Source: Nocardia crassostreae (lineage in GTDB: Bacteria; Actinomycetota; Actinomycetes; Mycobacteriales; Mycobacteriaceae). Taken from it: a stretch of 64,000 nt of DNA. Of this stretch, positions 48,631-59,106 are shown piece by piece; position 1 is the first letter of the stretch, and every line of letters begins with the position of its first letter. The notes below the pieces were generated by a model. The model worked only from the letters and a program-made list of their open reading frames with translations. It had not been told where the DNA came from and searched no databases. Where the stretch lies: the NCBI RefSeq assembly GCF_001613405.1, contig NZ_BDCH01000012.1, positions 868,001 to 932,000 of the forward strand, given 5' to 3'. A program made the translations under genes and the position numbers.

Positions 48631-49572
48631 TCAGGGTTGATCGATGGCGAGCGCGTTGTAGGAGGTGGTCGGCTCCGGCGTCGTGGTGAAACGCGCATTG
48701 GGCAGATACAGCCGACCGCCGAAGGCCCCGAAGGTCGTCGGCACATCGAACCGCGGATCGGTCACGCGCCGCTCGACCCGGCCCGTCGTGCCCGCGTCAT
48801 CGAGGGTGATCACGGCAATGGCATTGAGCCGGTTCTGAACGACCAGGAGTTTGTTGCCCTGCAAGAGCAGTCCGTCGCCGTCGATCAGGCTCTCGGCCCC
48901 GATATCGACCCGCCGCGCCGCGCCCGTCGCCGGATCGACGCGGAACAGCTGCCCGGTATCCGACTGCACGATGATCAGGCCGGAACCGTCGGGCGTGCGC
49001 ACGATTCCATTGGCATTGAAAGCATTCGGCCCCGGCACATATTTGATATCGCCGGTCAACGGGATGCGCACCACCGCCTCCTGCGACGGCAGCGCACCGT
49101 CCGGGCCGATGGGCAGGTGGTAGAGCACCGGGCTGCGCGAATCGGTGAACCACGCGCCCGCCGCCGTGAGCACGATGTCATTGACGAATGTGTCCGGCGC
49201 CGTGCCGAACTGGTAGCTGGCCAGCACCGCACCGGTCAGCGTATCGACGACGCGTGCGTCACCCGCCGTGCCACCGGCCACGAACAGCCGCCCCCGATCG
49301 TCGAGCTGAAGCCCGAGCGATTGCGTACCGGGACCCTGGCTGAATACCCCGCCCCGACCGGTGATCAGATCGGCGCGATAGATGGACCCGTCCGCCATCG
49401 ACCCGATGTACGCCACCGGAAGCGCGCCGATCGCAATGCCTTCCGGCCGGAACCCATCGGGCAGTTCGATGGTGGTGGGGAACAACCCCTGCGCCGCAGC
49501 CTGATTCGCGGGCGCCGCGACGGCGAGACAGGCGAGCGCGAGGGAGATACCGAGAAAGCGTTTCACAGGCAT
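48631..49572 (-). CDS. Secreted SMP-30/gluconolactonase-like beta-propeller
   Basis: This 313-residue protein has a signal peptide (MPVKRFLGISLALACLAV AAPANQAAAQ, cleavage after AQA) and a six-bladed propeller pattern (FRPEGIAIGALPVAYIGSM, GLQLDDRGRLFVAG, FNANGIVRTPDGSGLIIVQ). Such proteins bind calcium and hydrolyse lactones, but the activity is unproven here. Start ATG at 49572 chosen to keep the signal peptide; it diverges from the LysR gene. Confidence 0.82.
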   Translation of the reverse strand: MPVKRFLGISLALACLAVAAPANQAAAQGLFPTTIELPDGFRPEGIAIGALPVAYIGSMADGSIYRADLITGRGGVFSQGPGTQSLGLQLDDRGRLFVAGGTAGDARVVDTLTGAVLASYQFGTAPDTFVNDIVLTAAGAWFTDSRSPVLYHLPIGPDGALPSQEAVVRIPLTGDIKYVPGPNAFNANGIVRTPDGSGLIIVQSDTGQLFRVDPATGAARRVDIGAESLIDGDGLLLQGNKLLVVQNRLNAIAVITLDDAGTTGRVERRVTDPRFDVPTTFGAFGGRLYLPNARFTTTPEPTTSYNALAIDQP

Positions 49573-49645
49573 CAGTGTCGATCCGCCCGATCGATGAGTC
49601 CAACACATGTTTGTCACCGCATCGATCGTGATTCACGATTGATCC

Positions 49646-50519
49646 ATGGAACTCCAGCAGATGCGCTATGTCGTCGCCGTCGCCGAGACCACCAGCTTCA
49701 CCCGCGCGGCCGAGCGCTGCCTGGTGGTGCAGTCCGCGCTCAGTCACCAAATCGCCCGCCTGGAACGGGAACTCGGCGCGAAGCTGTTCGAGCGCACCAG
49801 CCGCCGGGTGCGGCTGACACCGGCGGGCGCCGCCTTCCTGCCCGCCGCCCGCCAATGCCTGGAGGCCGCCGAGCGCGCCGCCGCCGAGGTCGCCGCGGCC
49901 GTCGGGGAGATCCGGGGCCGCCTCGCCGTGGGCCTGATTCCCACCGTCGCCGCGGTCGACGTCCCCGGCGCCCTGCGCCAGATCCGCGCGCAGTACCCGC
50001 ACGTGCGCATCGGCCTGTGCGTCGGCGCGAGCGACAACCTGGTGGAGAAGGTCAAACAGGGCGCCCTCGACGTGGCCTTCCTCGGTCTGCCGACAACGGC
50101 CCGCCCGCACGGCGTGGCCGCTCACGAACTGGCCCGCGGCCGCCTCGTCGCCGTGGTGGCCCCCGAACATCCGCTGGCCGCCGAACCCGCGATCGACCTG
50201 CGCCGCCTCGCCGAGGAGGTTTTCGTGGACCTCCCCACCGGCACGGCCGGGCGCATCCAGACCGACCAGGCCTTCGCGACGGCCGGTCTCGTGCGAGATG
50301 TCGCTTTCGAGGTGAGCACCGCCGACTACATGGCCCGCCTGGTTGAGCAGAACCTGTGTGTGGCAATGGTTCCCGCCACCTACGCCCCCCCAACTCACCG
50401 GCGTGGTCACCCTCGAACTCACCGACGCCCCGGACCGCATCGAATACGCCATCTGGAACCGCACCGCCCGCACCCCCGCCGCGACCGCCTTCCTGACCGT
50501 CCTCGGCATCCCCTGCTGA
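49646..50519 (+). pseudogene. LysR-family regulator, C-run frameshift near the end
   Basis: LysR protein with N-terminal HTH (MELQQMRYVVAVAETTSF, TRAAERCLVVQSALSHQIA) and an effector domain. The C run at 50385-50391 has one C too many: PATYAP should continue QLTGVVTLELTDAPDRIEY and end GIPC at 50519. In the present frame it reads an Arg/His-rich unrelated tail to 50563. Only ~45 C-terminal residues are affected, so partial function is possible. It may regulate the divergent SMP-30-like gene or the LLM gene after it. Confidence 0.82.
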
Positions 50520-50559
50520 TCGCGCGTGCGCATCCGCCGGAATCTGGTAGGCATGGTGG

Positions 50560-51423
50560 ATGACGACGCTCGGTGCTGTATTCCGTCCAGAGAATCCGCC
50601 GCAGACAATGCGGGAAGTCGTTCGCGCGGCCGAAGATTCGGGCCTCGAGGAATTGTGGCTGTGGGAGGACTGCTTCCAACTCGGCGGCATCGCGACCGCC
50701 GCCGCACTCGCATGGAGTGAGCGAATCCGCGTAGGCGTCGGCGTCATGCCCGTCTCGCTGCGCAATGTCGCCCTCACCGCCATGGAAATCGCCACCCTCG
50801 AAGGCATGTTCCCCGGCCGCGGCCTCTGGGGTGTAGGCCACGGCGTCCTGGACTGGATGGGCCAGGCGGGCGTCCGCGCCGCCTCCCCCCTGACCCTCCT
50901 CCGCGAATACCTCGACGCCCTCCGCGGATTGCTCGCAGGCAACCGAATCACCGTGAAGGGCCGCTACATTCAACTAGACGACGTAGCCCTCGACTACCCG
51001 CCCGCCACCACACCGCCCATCCTGTCCGCCGCAGGCGGCCCGCGCACCCTGAGCCTGGTCGGTCAAGCGGCCGACGGCGTCATCCTGACGAGCGCGAACA
51101 CCCCCGCCAATATCCGCGCCGCAGCAGAAACGATCAAAGCCGCCCGCCCGGAAACAACCGCGACCGACCCGTACCCGATCGTCGTCTACCTCCTGGCCGC
51201 GACCGGCCCCGGCGCAGCCGACCGCCTGGCCGCCGATCGCCGCAAGAACAACTACAGCGACGAGGTAGGCGCAGCAGGCGATGCCCACGCCATCGCCGAA
51301 GCCATCACCCGCCGCATCGACGCGGGCGCAACGAGCGTCATCCTCGAACCCACCGCCGACGACCCCGACCCAGCCGCCTTCGTCCGCTTCGTAGCCCACA
51401 AAGTCCGCCCCCTCATCCCCTAA
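50560..51423 (+). CDS. LLM-class (F420/FMN) flavin oxidoreductase
   Basis: A 287-residue luciferase-like TIM barrel with TTLGAVFRPENPPQTMREVV, the conserved LWLWEDCFQLGG and GLWGVGHGVLDWMGQAG, and SAAGGPRTLSLVGQ AADGVI, near F420-dependent reductases. Acts on unknown small molecules. It ends at a strong palindromic terminator. Confidence 0.85.
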   Translation: MTTLGAVFRPENPPQTMREVVRAAEDSGLEELWLWEDCFQLGGIATAAALAWSERIRVGVGVMPVSLRNVALTAMEIATLEGMFPGRGLWGVGHGVLDWMGQAGVRAASPLTLLREYLDALRGLLAGNRITVKGRYIQLDDVALDYPPATTPPILSAAGGPRTLSLVGQAADGVILTSANTPANIRAAAETIKAARPETTATDPYPIVVYLLAATGPGAADRLAADRRKNNYSDEVGAAGDAHAIAEAITRRIDAGATSVILEPTADDPDPAAFVRFVAHKVRPLIP

Positions 51424-51430
51424 CCGTGGA

Positions 51431-51480
51431 GCAGGTACTGGTGCAGGGAAATTCGGACATTTCCCTGCACCAGTACCTGC
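51431..51480. terminator. Perfect 22+22 inverted repeat with 6-nt loop
   Basis: Bases 51431-51452 are the exact reverse complement of 51459-51480; the loop is TCGGAC. It fills the 64-base gap between the stops of two convergent genes (51423 and 51488). A strong bidirectional terminator, unusually long and perfect. Confidence 0.85.
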
Positions 51481-51487
51481 CAGCGGG

Positions 51488-52648
<1,161 letters not shown>

Positions 52649-52777
52649 TGGACGATCATCCGGACATACCGGGAGGCGGTCCAACGAATTTCCACTCTCT
52701 ACGGCGCGCGTAGTAGGCCGAATTCGGCGGCGGCTATGGTCGAGGAAGTTGTTGGATCTGTGCTGGAGGTAGTGAAG

Positions 52778-53080
52778 ATGGCTCGTATTCCCACGTCTGC
52801 ACTGGTGGCCGGTGGTCTCACCGGCGGCTTCGCGCTCGCTCAGGCGACGAAGAAGCGGCAGCTGGGCGGAGCGGTATTCGCGGCGGGCACCCTCGCCGCC
52901 GTGCCGCAGTGGTACAAGACGGTCGGCGCTGGCGGCGCCGCGGCACTGACCGGCGTCTCGATCGGCGCGATGGGCGCCTCGCATCCGCTCGCCAAGAAGA
53001 TCGGCGCCTGGCCGTCGGTCGCGGTCGTCTCCGGCGTCGTGGCCCTCGCCGCCTGGGCCGCCGTGGATCGGCGCGCCTGA
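52778..53080 (+). CDS. Small membrane protein (100 aa)
   Basis: A Gly/Ala-rich 100-residue protein with 3-4 hydrophobic segments (SALVAGGLTGGFALAQAT, AAALTGVSIGAMGA, VAVVSGVVALAAWAAV) and a basic loop TKKRQL. GGAGG lies 8 bases before the ATG (GTG at 52772 is too close). Function unknown. A strong hairpin follows the stop. Confidence 0.7.
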   Translation: MARIPTSALVAGGLTGGFALAQATKKRQLGGAVFAAGTLAAVPQWYKTVGAGGAAALTGVSIGAMGASHPLAKKIGAWPSVAVVSGVVALAAWAAVDRRA

Positions 53081-53088
53081 GACACCCG

Positions 53089-53119
53089 GCCGGAGCCGGT
53101 GTGCGACACCGGCTCCGGC
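53089..53119 (+). terminator. 14-bp perfect stem, 3-nt loop hairpin
   Basis: GCCGGAGCCGGTGT (53089-53102) pairs exactly with ACACCGGCTCCGGC (53106-53119), 8 bases after the stop of the small membrane protein. A typical actinobacterial terminator without a T-tract. Confidence 0.8.
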
Positions 53120-53185
53120 GCAGCCGTGCGGCGCTTCGCGTGACTCGCGAGTCCGGTCCCCTGGACACGAACCCTATGGAAACTG

Positions 53186-53207
53186 TCTCAGACTATTTAT
53201 CCTGAGA
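53186..53207. promoter_or_regulatory. TCTCAG/CTGAGA inverted repeat upstream of hydrolase gene
   Basis: TCTCAG (53186-53191) and CTGAGA (53202-53207) flank an A/T-rich centre (ACTATTTATC) that can hold a -10 box. It lies 30 bases before the CocE-like start, a plausible operator. Confidence 0.35.
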
Positions 53208-53236
53208 TCGACACCGACGTCGATGAAGGACTCGCG

Positions 53237-55156
53237 ATGACAGAACCCTTGTCCACTGCTGTAGCGCGCGAGCTCGAGGTCCTGCCGGATACCCGATTCG
53301 ATATCGGGCCGGTCAGGTACTCGAAGTTGTTTGCGCGCAATACGGTTCCGATCGAGATGTCGGACGGGGTGATTCTCACCGCGGATATCCTGCGACCGGG
53401 GGATGCGGGGGGCGCGACCGCCGAGCCTTTGCCCGCGATTGTGAACTTCACGCCGTACAACAAGATGTTCAATCGGCATTCGATGCGGGCGAATCGGGTG
53501 TTGCGGCGGCTGGCGGGGCAGGTGCGGGCCTCGGATCGCACGCGTATGACCGCGCGAGATGTGTTGCGCACGCCCGCCGGTGGGGTGCTGGAACCGTTCG
53601 CCATCAATCGCACCGCGGTGGCGCGGGGGTATGTGGGTCTCATGGTCGATGTGCGCGGGACCGGAACATCCATGGGCGCCTGGGATTTCTTCAGTCCGCG
53701 GGAGCAGCTCGACTATGTCGAGGTGTTGCGGTGGATACGCGAGCAGCCCTGGTGCAATGGGGATATCGCGGTGATGGGGCTGTCCTACGGCGCGATCTCG
53801 GCATTGCATGCGGCGGCGCAGCGGCCGGAGGGGTTGAAGGCGGTCTTCGCCATCGAGGCGGGGGAGAACCCGCCGCGCGAACTCGGTCTCACGGGAGGGG
53901 TGCCGACGCCGGGCATGCTGCTGTGGATCCTGGCGGTCAACAGCGGCAAGATGGTGCCCGCGCTGCCCGGTCTGGTGCGCGCCGGGTTGACGCGAGAGTT
54001 CGTGCGGGACAGGATGACCGCTCGCTCCGGTTGGCTGGGACGCGCGGCGCGCATCGGTCTCGCGGACGGGCCCGACGGGTATCTCAACGAGATGTGGGCG
54101 GCGAAACTGCCGCAGCTGGAACAGATCGACGTGCCCACCTGGATTCACGGCGGTTGGCACGATGTCTACAACCGGTCCAACTTCCGTATGTACGACCGCA
54201 TTCCGGTGAGCGGCGGCGGCAAGCAGGTGCTGGTCGACGATTCCTATCACCTCACCCCGGGTGCGGGGTTCGGTGATCCGGGCAATCCGCAGGCTCTCGA
54301 CGAGTTGCAGTGCGCCTTCTTCGACCGCTGGGTCAAGGGCATCGACAATGGCATCGATCGGTACGGGCCCGTCACCGTGCGCCGCCAGGGCGACGGCCGC
54401 TGGGTCCGGCGCGCGCAGTATCCGGATCCCGCCGCACAGCTTCGCAGGCTGTACCTCACCGCCGAGAACACCGGCACCGCACCGCATGCCGCCACGGACG
54501 CGGGCTTGTCGGCCACACCCGGTGATACCGTCGACCGGCTGCGGGTGCCCGCCGGGCGGGTCAGCGCGGCCTCCGGCAACAGCGCCGTCATGAGCATGGG
54601 CGTGACCCTGCTCTTCGGTCCCGAACACGGCAATGACGACCGCCGCAGCGAGGCTACCGCCGTCACCTTCACCAGCGTGCCCATGGACGCCGAACTGGCG
54701 CTCACCGGGCCCATGAACCTGCGCCTGCGGGCGGTCGCCGACGGGACGGACGCCTTCTGGTCGGTCACCGTCTGCGATGTGCATCCCGACGGCGTCTCGG
54801 TGCCGATCACGCGCGGGGCGCTGCTGTCCTCCCTGCGGCACACCGATTCCGACGACAGTTACTACGTCGACGGCGAACTGCTGTTCCCCATGCACCCGCT
54901 CACCGCGGCTTCGGCGCAACCGGTGAAACCGGGTGAACCCTTCGACCTGGATATCGAGATCAACCCGACCGAGGCGCTGCTGTGCACGGGGCATCGTCTC
55001 CGGATCGCGGTGAGCCGCACCAGTTTCCCGCGCCACCTCATCCCGCGCTGGAAGCAGCGCGAGATCACCGGGCAGAGCATCGTGCTCGATCCGGCCGAGC
55101 CGGGTTACCTCAGTTTCCAGGCGACCGGGAGCCCGACGGCGGTGCAGGTCAGGTAG
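53237..55156 (+). CDS. CocE/NonD-family (peptidase S15) hydrolase, copy 1
   Basis: A 639-residue alpha/beta hydrolase plus C-terminal jelly-roll. Key parts: VDVRGTGTSMGAWDFF, nucleophile elbow MGLSYGAISALHAAA, the conserved IHGGWHDVYNRSNFRMYD and YHLTPG, then the PepX_C galactose-binding-like domain. The family cuts esters (cocaine esterase) or X-Pro peptides, cytosolic here. GAAGGA precedes the ATG. It is a paralog of the gene at 55105-56985, and the two 3' ends overlap by 52 bases on opposite strands. Confidence 0.88.
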   Translation: MTEPLSTAVARELEVLPDTRFDIGPVRYSKLFARNTVPIEMSDGVILTADILRPGDAGGATAEPLPAIVNFTPYNKMFNRHSMRANRVLRRLAGQVRASDRTRMTARDVLRTPAGGVLEPFAINRTAVARGYVGLMVDVRGTGTSMGAWDFFSPREQLDYVEVLRWIREQPWCNGDIAVMGLSYGAISALHAAAQRPEGLKAVFAIEAGENPPRELGLTGGVPTPGMLLWILAVNSGKMVPALPGLVRAGLTREFVRDRMTARSGWLGRAARIGLADGPDGYLNEMWAAKLPQLEQIDVPTWIHGGWHDVYNRSNFRMYDRIPVSGGGKQVLVDDSYHLTPGAGFGDPGNPQALDELQCAFFDRWVKGIDNGIDRYGPVTVRRQGDGRWVRRAQYPDPAAQLRRLYLTAENTGTAPHAATDAGLSATPGDTVDRLRVPAGRVSAASGNSAVMSMGVTLLFGPEHGNDDRRSEATAVTFTSVPMDAELALTGPMNLRLRAVADGTDAFWSVTVCDVHPDGVSVPITRGALLSSLRHTDSDDSYYVDGELLFPMHPLTAASAQPVKPGEPFDLDIEINPTEALLCTGHRLRIAVSRTSFPRHLIPRWKQREITGQSIVLDPAEPGYLSFQATGSPTAVQVR

Positions 55157-56985
55157 CCGGGGCGGTCCGGGCCCAGAATGACGGTCTGGCCCTTGACCTT
55201 CCGGAGTTGCGGCAGGCTCAGCAGATGGCGGGGGAACCCGGATCCGCTGACGGTGACGCGCAGCCGGTGCCCCGCGTACAGGATCGCCTCGGTGGCATTG
55301 ATGTCGATATCGAGCTCGAACGGTTCGCCCGGCGTGACGGGCAGCACGGATTCCGCCGTGAGCGGATGTTCCGGGGCCACCAATTCGCCATCGGCATAAC
55401 CACTTCGGGCCTCGTCGACCGCGCGCAGCGAGGACAGCAGCGCACCCCGGGTAATGGCGGCCGAGGCGCCGTCGGGGCCGACATCGGTGACCGTGACCGA
55501 CCAGAACGCCTTGGCGCCCGCGGCTTCCACCCACAGATGCAGGTTCATGGGCCCGGAGAGCACGACATCGGTGTCGAACGGTTCGGTCGTGAAGGTGAGC
55601 GCGGCGGCCTCGGCCCAGCGGTCGTCGGAGCCGAAGCGACGGCCGAGCAGGGTGGACAGACCCATGGAGATGACGGCGGTATTGCTCGACGCCAGGCTGG
55701 GGCGGGCATCGGGCACCGGCAATCGCCGTGTGGCGGTGGGCGGTTCGGGCCCGAGTCCGGCCGCATCTGGCGTATCGGCGTTCAGGTAGAGCCGATGCAC
55801 GGTCGCGTCGGCGGCGGGGAACTCCGCGCGCGCGATCCACTCGCCGCCCAACTGCCGCAACGTGATCGGGTCGTAGCGGTCGATGCCATTGTCGATGCCC
55901 TTGATCCAGCGATCGAACCACGCGCACTGCAACTCGTCGAGGGCCTGCGGCGCATCGGCCGCGCCGAGTCCGGAGCCGGGCGTGAGGTGATAGCCGTCAT
56001 CCACCACCAGCTGCTTGGCCCCCGGATCGGTCGAAATACGGTCGTACATACGGAAATTGGAGCGTGCGTACAGATCGCGCCAGCTGCCGTGCAGCCAGGT
56101 CGGTACCTTGATCTTCGCCAGGTCCGGGAGCTTGGCGTTCCAATTGTCGTTGAGGTACGCGTCGTCGTGCCGCTCGGCCAGGGCGATGCCCAGCGATCGA
56201 ACCAGCCAGCTGGCCGGATCGGCGAGCCGGTCGCGCAGGAAGTCCCGCACCGCGCCGGACGCCATGAGCCCGCCGATCGAGGGCATCCATTTGACGGTGT
56301 TCACGCCCACGAGCCAGACGCCCAGCCCGGGCGTCGGCGCGCCGCCGGTCAATCCGACCTCGCGCGCCGGGTTCTCACCGGCCTCGACCGCGAAGACGGC
56401 CTGCACGCCGTCGGGCTCCCGGCCCGCGGCCAGCAGGGCGGCAATGGCGTTGTAGGAGATGCCGGTCAGCGCGATCTGCCCATTGCACCAGGGCTGTTCG
56501 CGCGCCCACCGCAACACCTCCAGATAGTCCAGTTGCTCGTCCTCGCCGAAGAAGTCCCAGCGGCCGGTGGAGGTGCCGGTGCCGCGCACATCGACCATCA
56601 GATACGCGTAACCGCGGGTGACCAGGGTCCGGCTCACCGCGAGCACGTCGAAAACGCCACCCGCCAGGGTGTGCAGCGCGTCGCGGCCGGTGAAGCGGCG
56701 GCGGTCGGACGGCCCGACCCAGCGGCCGAAGGCCCGGATGCGGGGCCCGCCGAATTCGCGGAAGAGCTTCTTGTTGTAGGGCGTGAAGTTGACGACCACG
56801 GGCAGCGGTTCGGGCACCGGGCCCGACGCGCCCGCGGGGCGGGTCAGATCGGCCGAGAGCACGACGCCGTCTCGCATGCGAATCGGTATATCGGGCAGCC
56901 GATGGACGCGATCGTGCAATTCGGGGCCGATATCGAAACGGGCGGTGGGCCCCAGCGATTCGGACGGGGGCATCGGAACGGCCAT
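55105..56985 (-). CDS. CocE/NonD-family (peptidase S15) hydrolase, copy 2
   Basis: A 626-residue paralog of copy 1: VDVRGTGTSTGRWDFFGEDE, nucleophile elbow LTGISYNAIAALLAAG (GISYNA where copy 1 has GLSYGA), WLHGSWRDLYARSNFRMYD and YHLTPGSGLG. The start is uncertain; ATG 56985 keeps the paralog alignment (SLGPTARFDIG). The pair arose by duplication and inversion. Confidence 0.86.
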   Translation of the reverse strand: MAVPMPPSESLGPTARFDIGPELHDRVHRLPDIPIRMRDGVVLSADLTRPAGASGPVPEPLPVVVNFTPYNKKLFREFGGPRIRAFGRWVGPSDRRRFTGRDALHTLAGGVFDVLAVSRTLVTRGYAYLMVDVRGTGTSTGRWDFFGEDEQLDYLEVLRWAREQPWCNGQIALTGISYNAIAALLAAGREPDGVQAVFAVEAGENPAREVGLTGGAPTPGLGVWLVGVNTVKWMPSIGGLMASGAVRDFLRDRLADPASWLVRSLGIALAERHDDAYLNDNWNAKLPDLAKIKVPTWLHGSWRDLYARSNFRMYDRISTDPGAKQLVVDDGYHLTPGSGLGAADAPQALDELQCAWFDRWIKGIDNGIDRYDPITLRQLGGEWIARAEFPAADATVHRLYLNADTPDAAGLGPEPPTATRRLPVPDARPSLASSNTAVISMGLSTLLGRRFGSDDRWAEAAALTFTTEPFDTDVVLSGPMNLHLWVEAAGAKAFWSVTVTDVGPDGASAAITRGALLSSLRAVDEARSGYADGELVAPEHPLTAESVLPVTPGEPFELDIDINATEAILYAGHRLRVTVSGSGFPRHLLSLPQLRKVKGQTVILGPDRPGYLTCTAVGLPVAWKLR

Positions 56986-57241
56986 GACGAATAACGCTAC
57001 TGCTGTAATTCGTTGGTGCACAGCATTTTACATTCTGCGCCCACCCCTACGCGCCCCCTATCAGCCGAGATTGCGCGGGGTTCGCGTCATCTGAAATCCC
57101 TTCATTCCAGCGGGGTGCATTCCGGGTTGCTGCACCGAATCGCCCCGCCGCCGTGCGGGATCGAAACCCGAAGTCCCGATGATCGAGATTGTTACCGTGA
57201 GGAACGAATTCATCGGCGAATGAAGCAGGAGGGGCGCGTCC

Positions 57242-58591
57242 ATGACCATCGACCTAGAGGAACCTTCGGATGCCGTGACCGCGGCGGTCGTGACCCTGCG
57301 CCTGGCCGTCGAGAGCGAACCGGGGGACCGCGGGCCGTTGCTGCCTGGGGAGGACCCGTTCTACACCGCGCCGCCGGAGCTGGCGTCCTACGCGCCCGGT
57401 GAGATCATCCGGTTCCGGCGGGTCGAACTGGGTCTGCTGGGCGTGGTGCCGCAGCAGGTCAGCGCATGGCAATTGCTCTATCGCAGCAATGATCTGAACG
57501 GGGAACCGGAGGCCGTGGTGACCACGGTGCTGCGGCCCTGGAATGCCGATCCGGCGACGCCGCGCCCGCTGGTGTCCTATCAGTGCGCCATCGACGTGGT
57601 CGTCGATCGGGGGTTGCTGTCCTACAACCTGCGGCAGGGCGCGAGCGCCTTCGGCTCGTTCCCGCAGTTCGAGCTGTTCCTGTTCGCCAATGCGCTGGCG
57701 CGCGGCTGGACGCTGTCGATTCCCGATCACGTCGGCACCGATGGTCATTTCGGCGTGCCCCGCGAGCCCGGACATCGCATCCTGGACGGTATTCGGGCCG
57801 CCCTGTCCTTCGAACCGCTCGGCCTGGGGGAGCGGACGCCGGTGGCGCTGTGGGGATATTCCGGCGGCGGCCTGGCCACGACCTGGGCGGCGGAGCTGGC
57901 CGCGGAGTACGCGCCCGAGATCGATATTGTCGGCGCGTCCGCCGGATCGCCCGTCGGCGATCCGCAGAGCGCGGTGTCGAAGCTGAACGGCACGGTGCTG
58001 TCGGGGCTGATCCCGCTGGTCATGGCCGCCCTGTGCCGCGCCTACCCGGAGCTGGACCGGGCCGTGCGCGCCCATTTCGACCGGCCGTTCCTGGATCTGA
58101 TGGCGCATGCGGAGGCGAACACCATCTTCCCCATTCTCTTCCGCAATATCGGTCGCGATATCGGCAAGCACACCAATATGGGCGTCGCCGAGTTGATGGC
58201 GCGTCCGCAGTTCCGTTCGGTCTTCGAGGAGTTGAAGCCGGTCCGCACGGCGCCGACGTTCCCCATGCTGGTCGTGCAGGCCACCAATGACATCGTGGTC
58301 CGCGTCGAGGATATGGACGAGCAGGTGTGGCGGTATCGGGCGGAAGGCACTCCGGTGCAGTACATTCGCGTTCGGCTCAGCGGGCATGTGACGCTCGCGG
58401 TGATCGCGCTGCCGATCGTGGTGGACTGGCTGGCCGATCGGCTGGCGGGCGTCCCGCTGATGCCGGAGGGACCGAAAACCGTTTGGTCGGTCGGGTTCTC
58501 GGGGCGTTCGCTGCGCGGTTACCGCAGACTGTTCGGTATGGCCGGGCGGGTCGTCACGGGACGGCCGCTCACCGAGCAGATTCCGGGGTGA
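57242..58591 (+). CDS. Secretory-type lipase (LIP family), cytosolic-looking form
   Basis: A 449-residue protein of the Candida-type secretory lipase family (triacylglycerol lipase): PHVG-like IPDHVGTDGHF, nucleophile elbow LWGYSGGGLATTWAAELA, GASAGSP, then a late VRLSGHVTLA His. Most relatives are exported, but here no signal peptide is present at the ATG, which has AGGAGG upstream. Predicted to hydrolyse acylglycerols or long-chain esters. Confidence 0.87.
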   Translation: MTIDLEEPSDAVTAAVVTLRLAVESEPGDRGPLLPGEDPFYTAPPELASYAPGEIIRFRRVELGLLGVVPQQVSAWQLLYRSNDLNGEPEAVVTTVLRPWNADPATPRPLVSYQCAIDVVVDRGLLSYNLRQGASAFGSFPQFELFLFANALARGWTLSIPDHVGTDGHFGVPREPGHRILDGIRAALSFEPLGLGERTPVALWGYSGGGLATTWAAELAAEYAPEIDIVGASAGSPVGDPQSAVSKLNGTVLSGLIPLVMAALCRAYPELDRAVRAHFDRPFLDLMAHAEANTIFPILFRNIGRDIGKHTNMGVAELMARPQFRSVFEELKPVRTAPTFPMLVVQATNDIVVRVEDMDEQVWRYRAEGTPVQYIRVRLSGHVTLAVIALPIVVDWLADRLAGVPLMPEGPKTVWSVGFSGRSLRGYRRLFGMAGRVVTGRPLTEQIPG

Positions 58592-58595
58592 ACGG

Positions 58596-58787
58596 TCAGG
58601 GCTTGATGAAGGTGGCCGCCACATTCCAGAACAGGGACCGGTCCACACTGTGGAAATCCCAGGTGTCGGTGAGCGTATGGGTGACGGTGACGATCGCCGG
58701 AATATCGAAATCCTCGCGGGTGGCGGTGCCCCGGGCCTCGAGGGCAGTGATGACGTAGGCGGTCGGGGTTTCCGCGGTGTGGGGCAT
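58596..58787 (-). CDS. Small protein of unknown function (63 aa)
   Basis: A 63-residue protein (MPHTAETPTAYVITALEARG, ending FWNVAATFIKP). GGAG lies 7 bases before the ATG. No motif is recognised. It stops 4 bases from the lipase stop and is convergent with it. Confidence 0.6.
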   Translation of the reverse strand: MPHTAETPTAYVITALEARGTATREDFDIPAIVTVTHTLTDTWDFHSVDRSLFWNVAATFIKP

Positions 58788-59106
58788 GGGACAGCTCCAA
58801 TCGAGTACCTGGCCGGACGAGAGCACCGAAGCAATGCGTGGCCGAGGACGTCGTCGGCCACGGCCACGCATCTCGAACGCCTGCTCCGCTCGGCGCGTGG
58901 CGGCGCAGGCGTTTCCGTCCAGTTTCATTCCGGCGAACCATGGCGGGGAGTGCCGAACACGCCAAACCGCCTCCACACACGACAGTTCCGCCTCCCCGGG
59001 ACTTTGGCGCACGGCTGGGAGCCGTTCGCCGTCGAGGACGCGTGGCGGCGGTTGGGAGCCGCGCCGATTTTGGGGGTACCCGGTGAGTTACCCGGACCTT
59101 GCGAGA
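58788..59106. promoter_or_regulatory. 319-base gene-free gap with an 11-bp inverted repeat
   Basis: It separates the small gene's start (58787) from the stop of the AraC gene (59107). ATGCGTGGCCG (58834-58844) pairs exactly with CGGCCACGCAT (58861-58871), perhaps the AraC terminator. A stretch near 59010-59100 reads like coding sequence (EPFAVEDAWRRLGAAPI) but has no start or stop and may be a gene remnant. Nothing else is recognised. Confidence 0.4.

Noticed and set aside
48229..50346. 705-codon open frame on the plus strand
   Set aside because: It is Arg/Pro-rich and runs across the lipoprotein, SMP-30 and LysR genes, all with clear family motifs in other frames.
58788..59106. Gene in the gap, using the open frames around 58650-59330
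   Set aside because: No start with a ribosome site and no homology; the frames continue antisense into the AraC gene.
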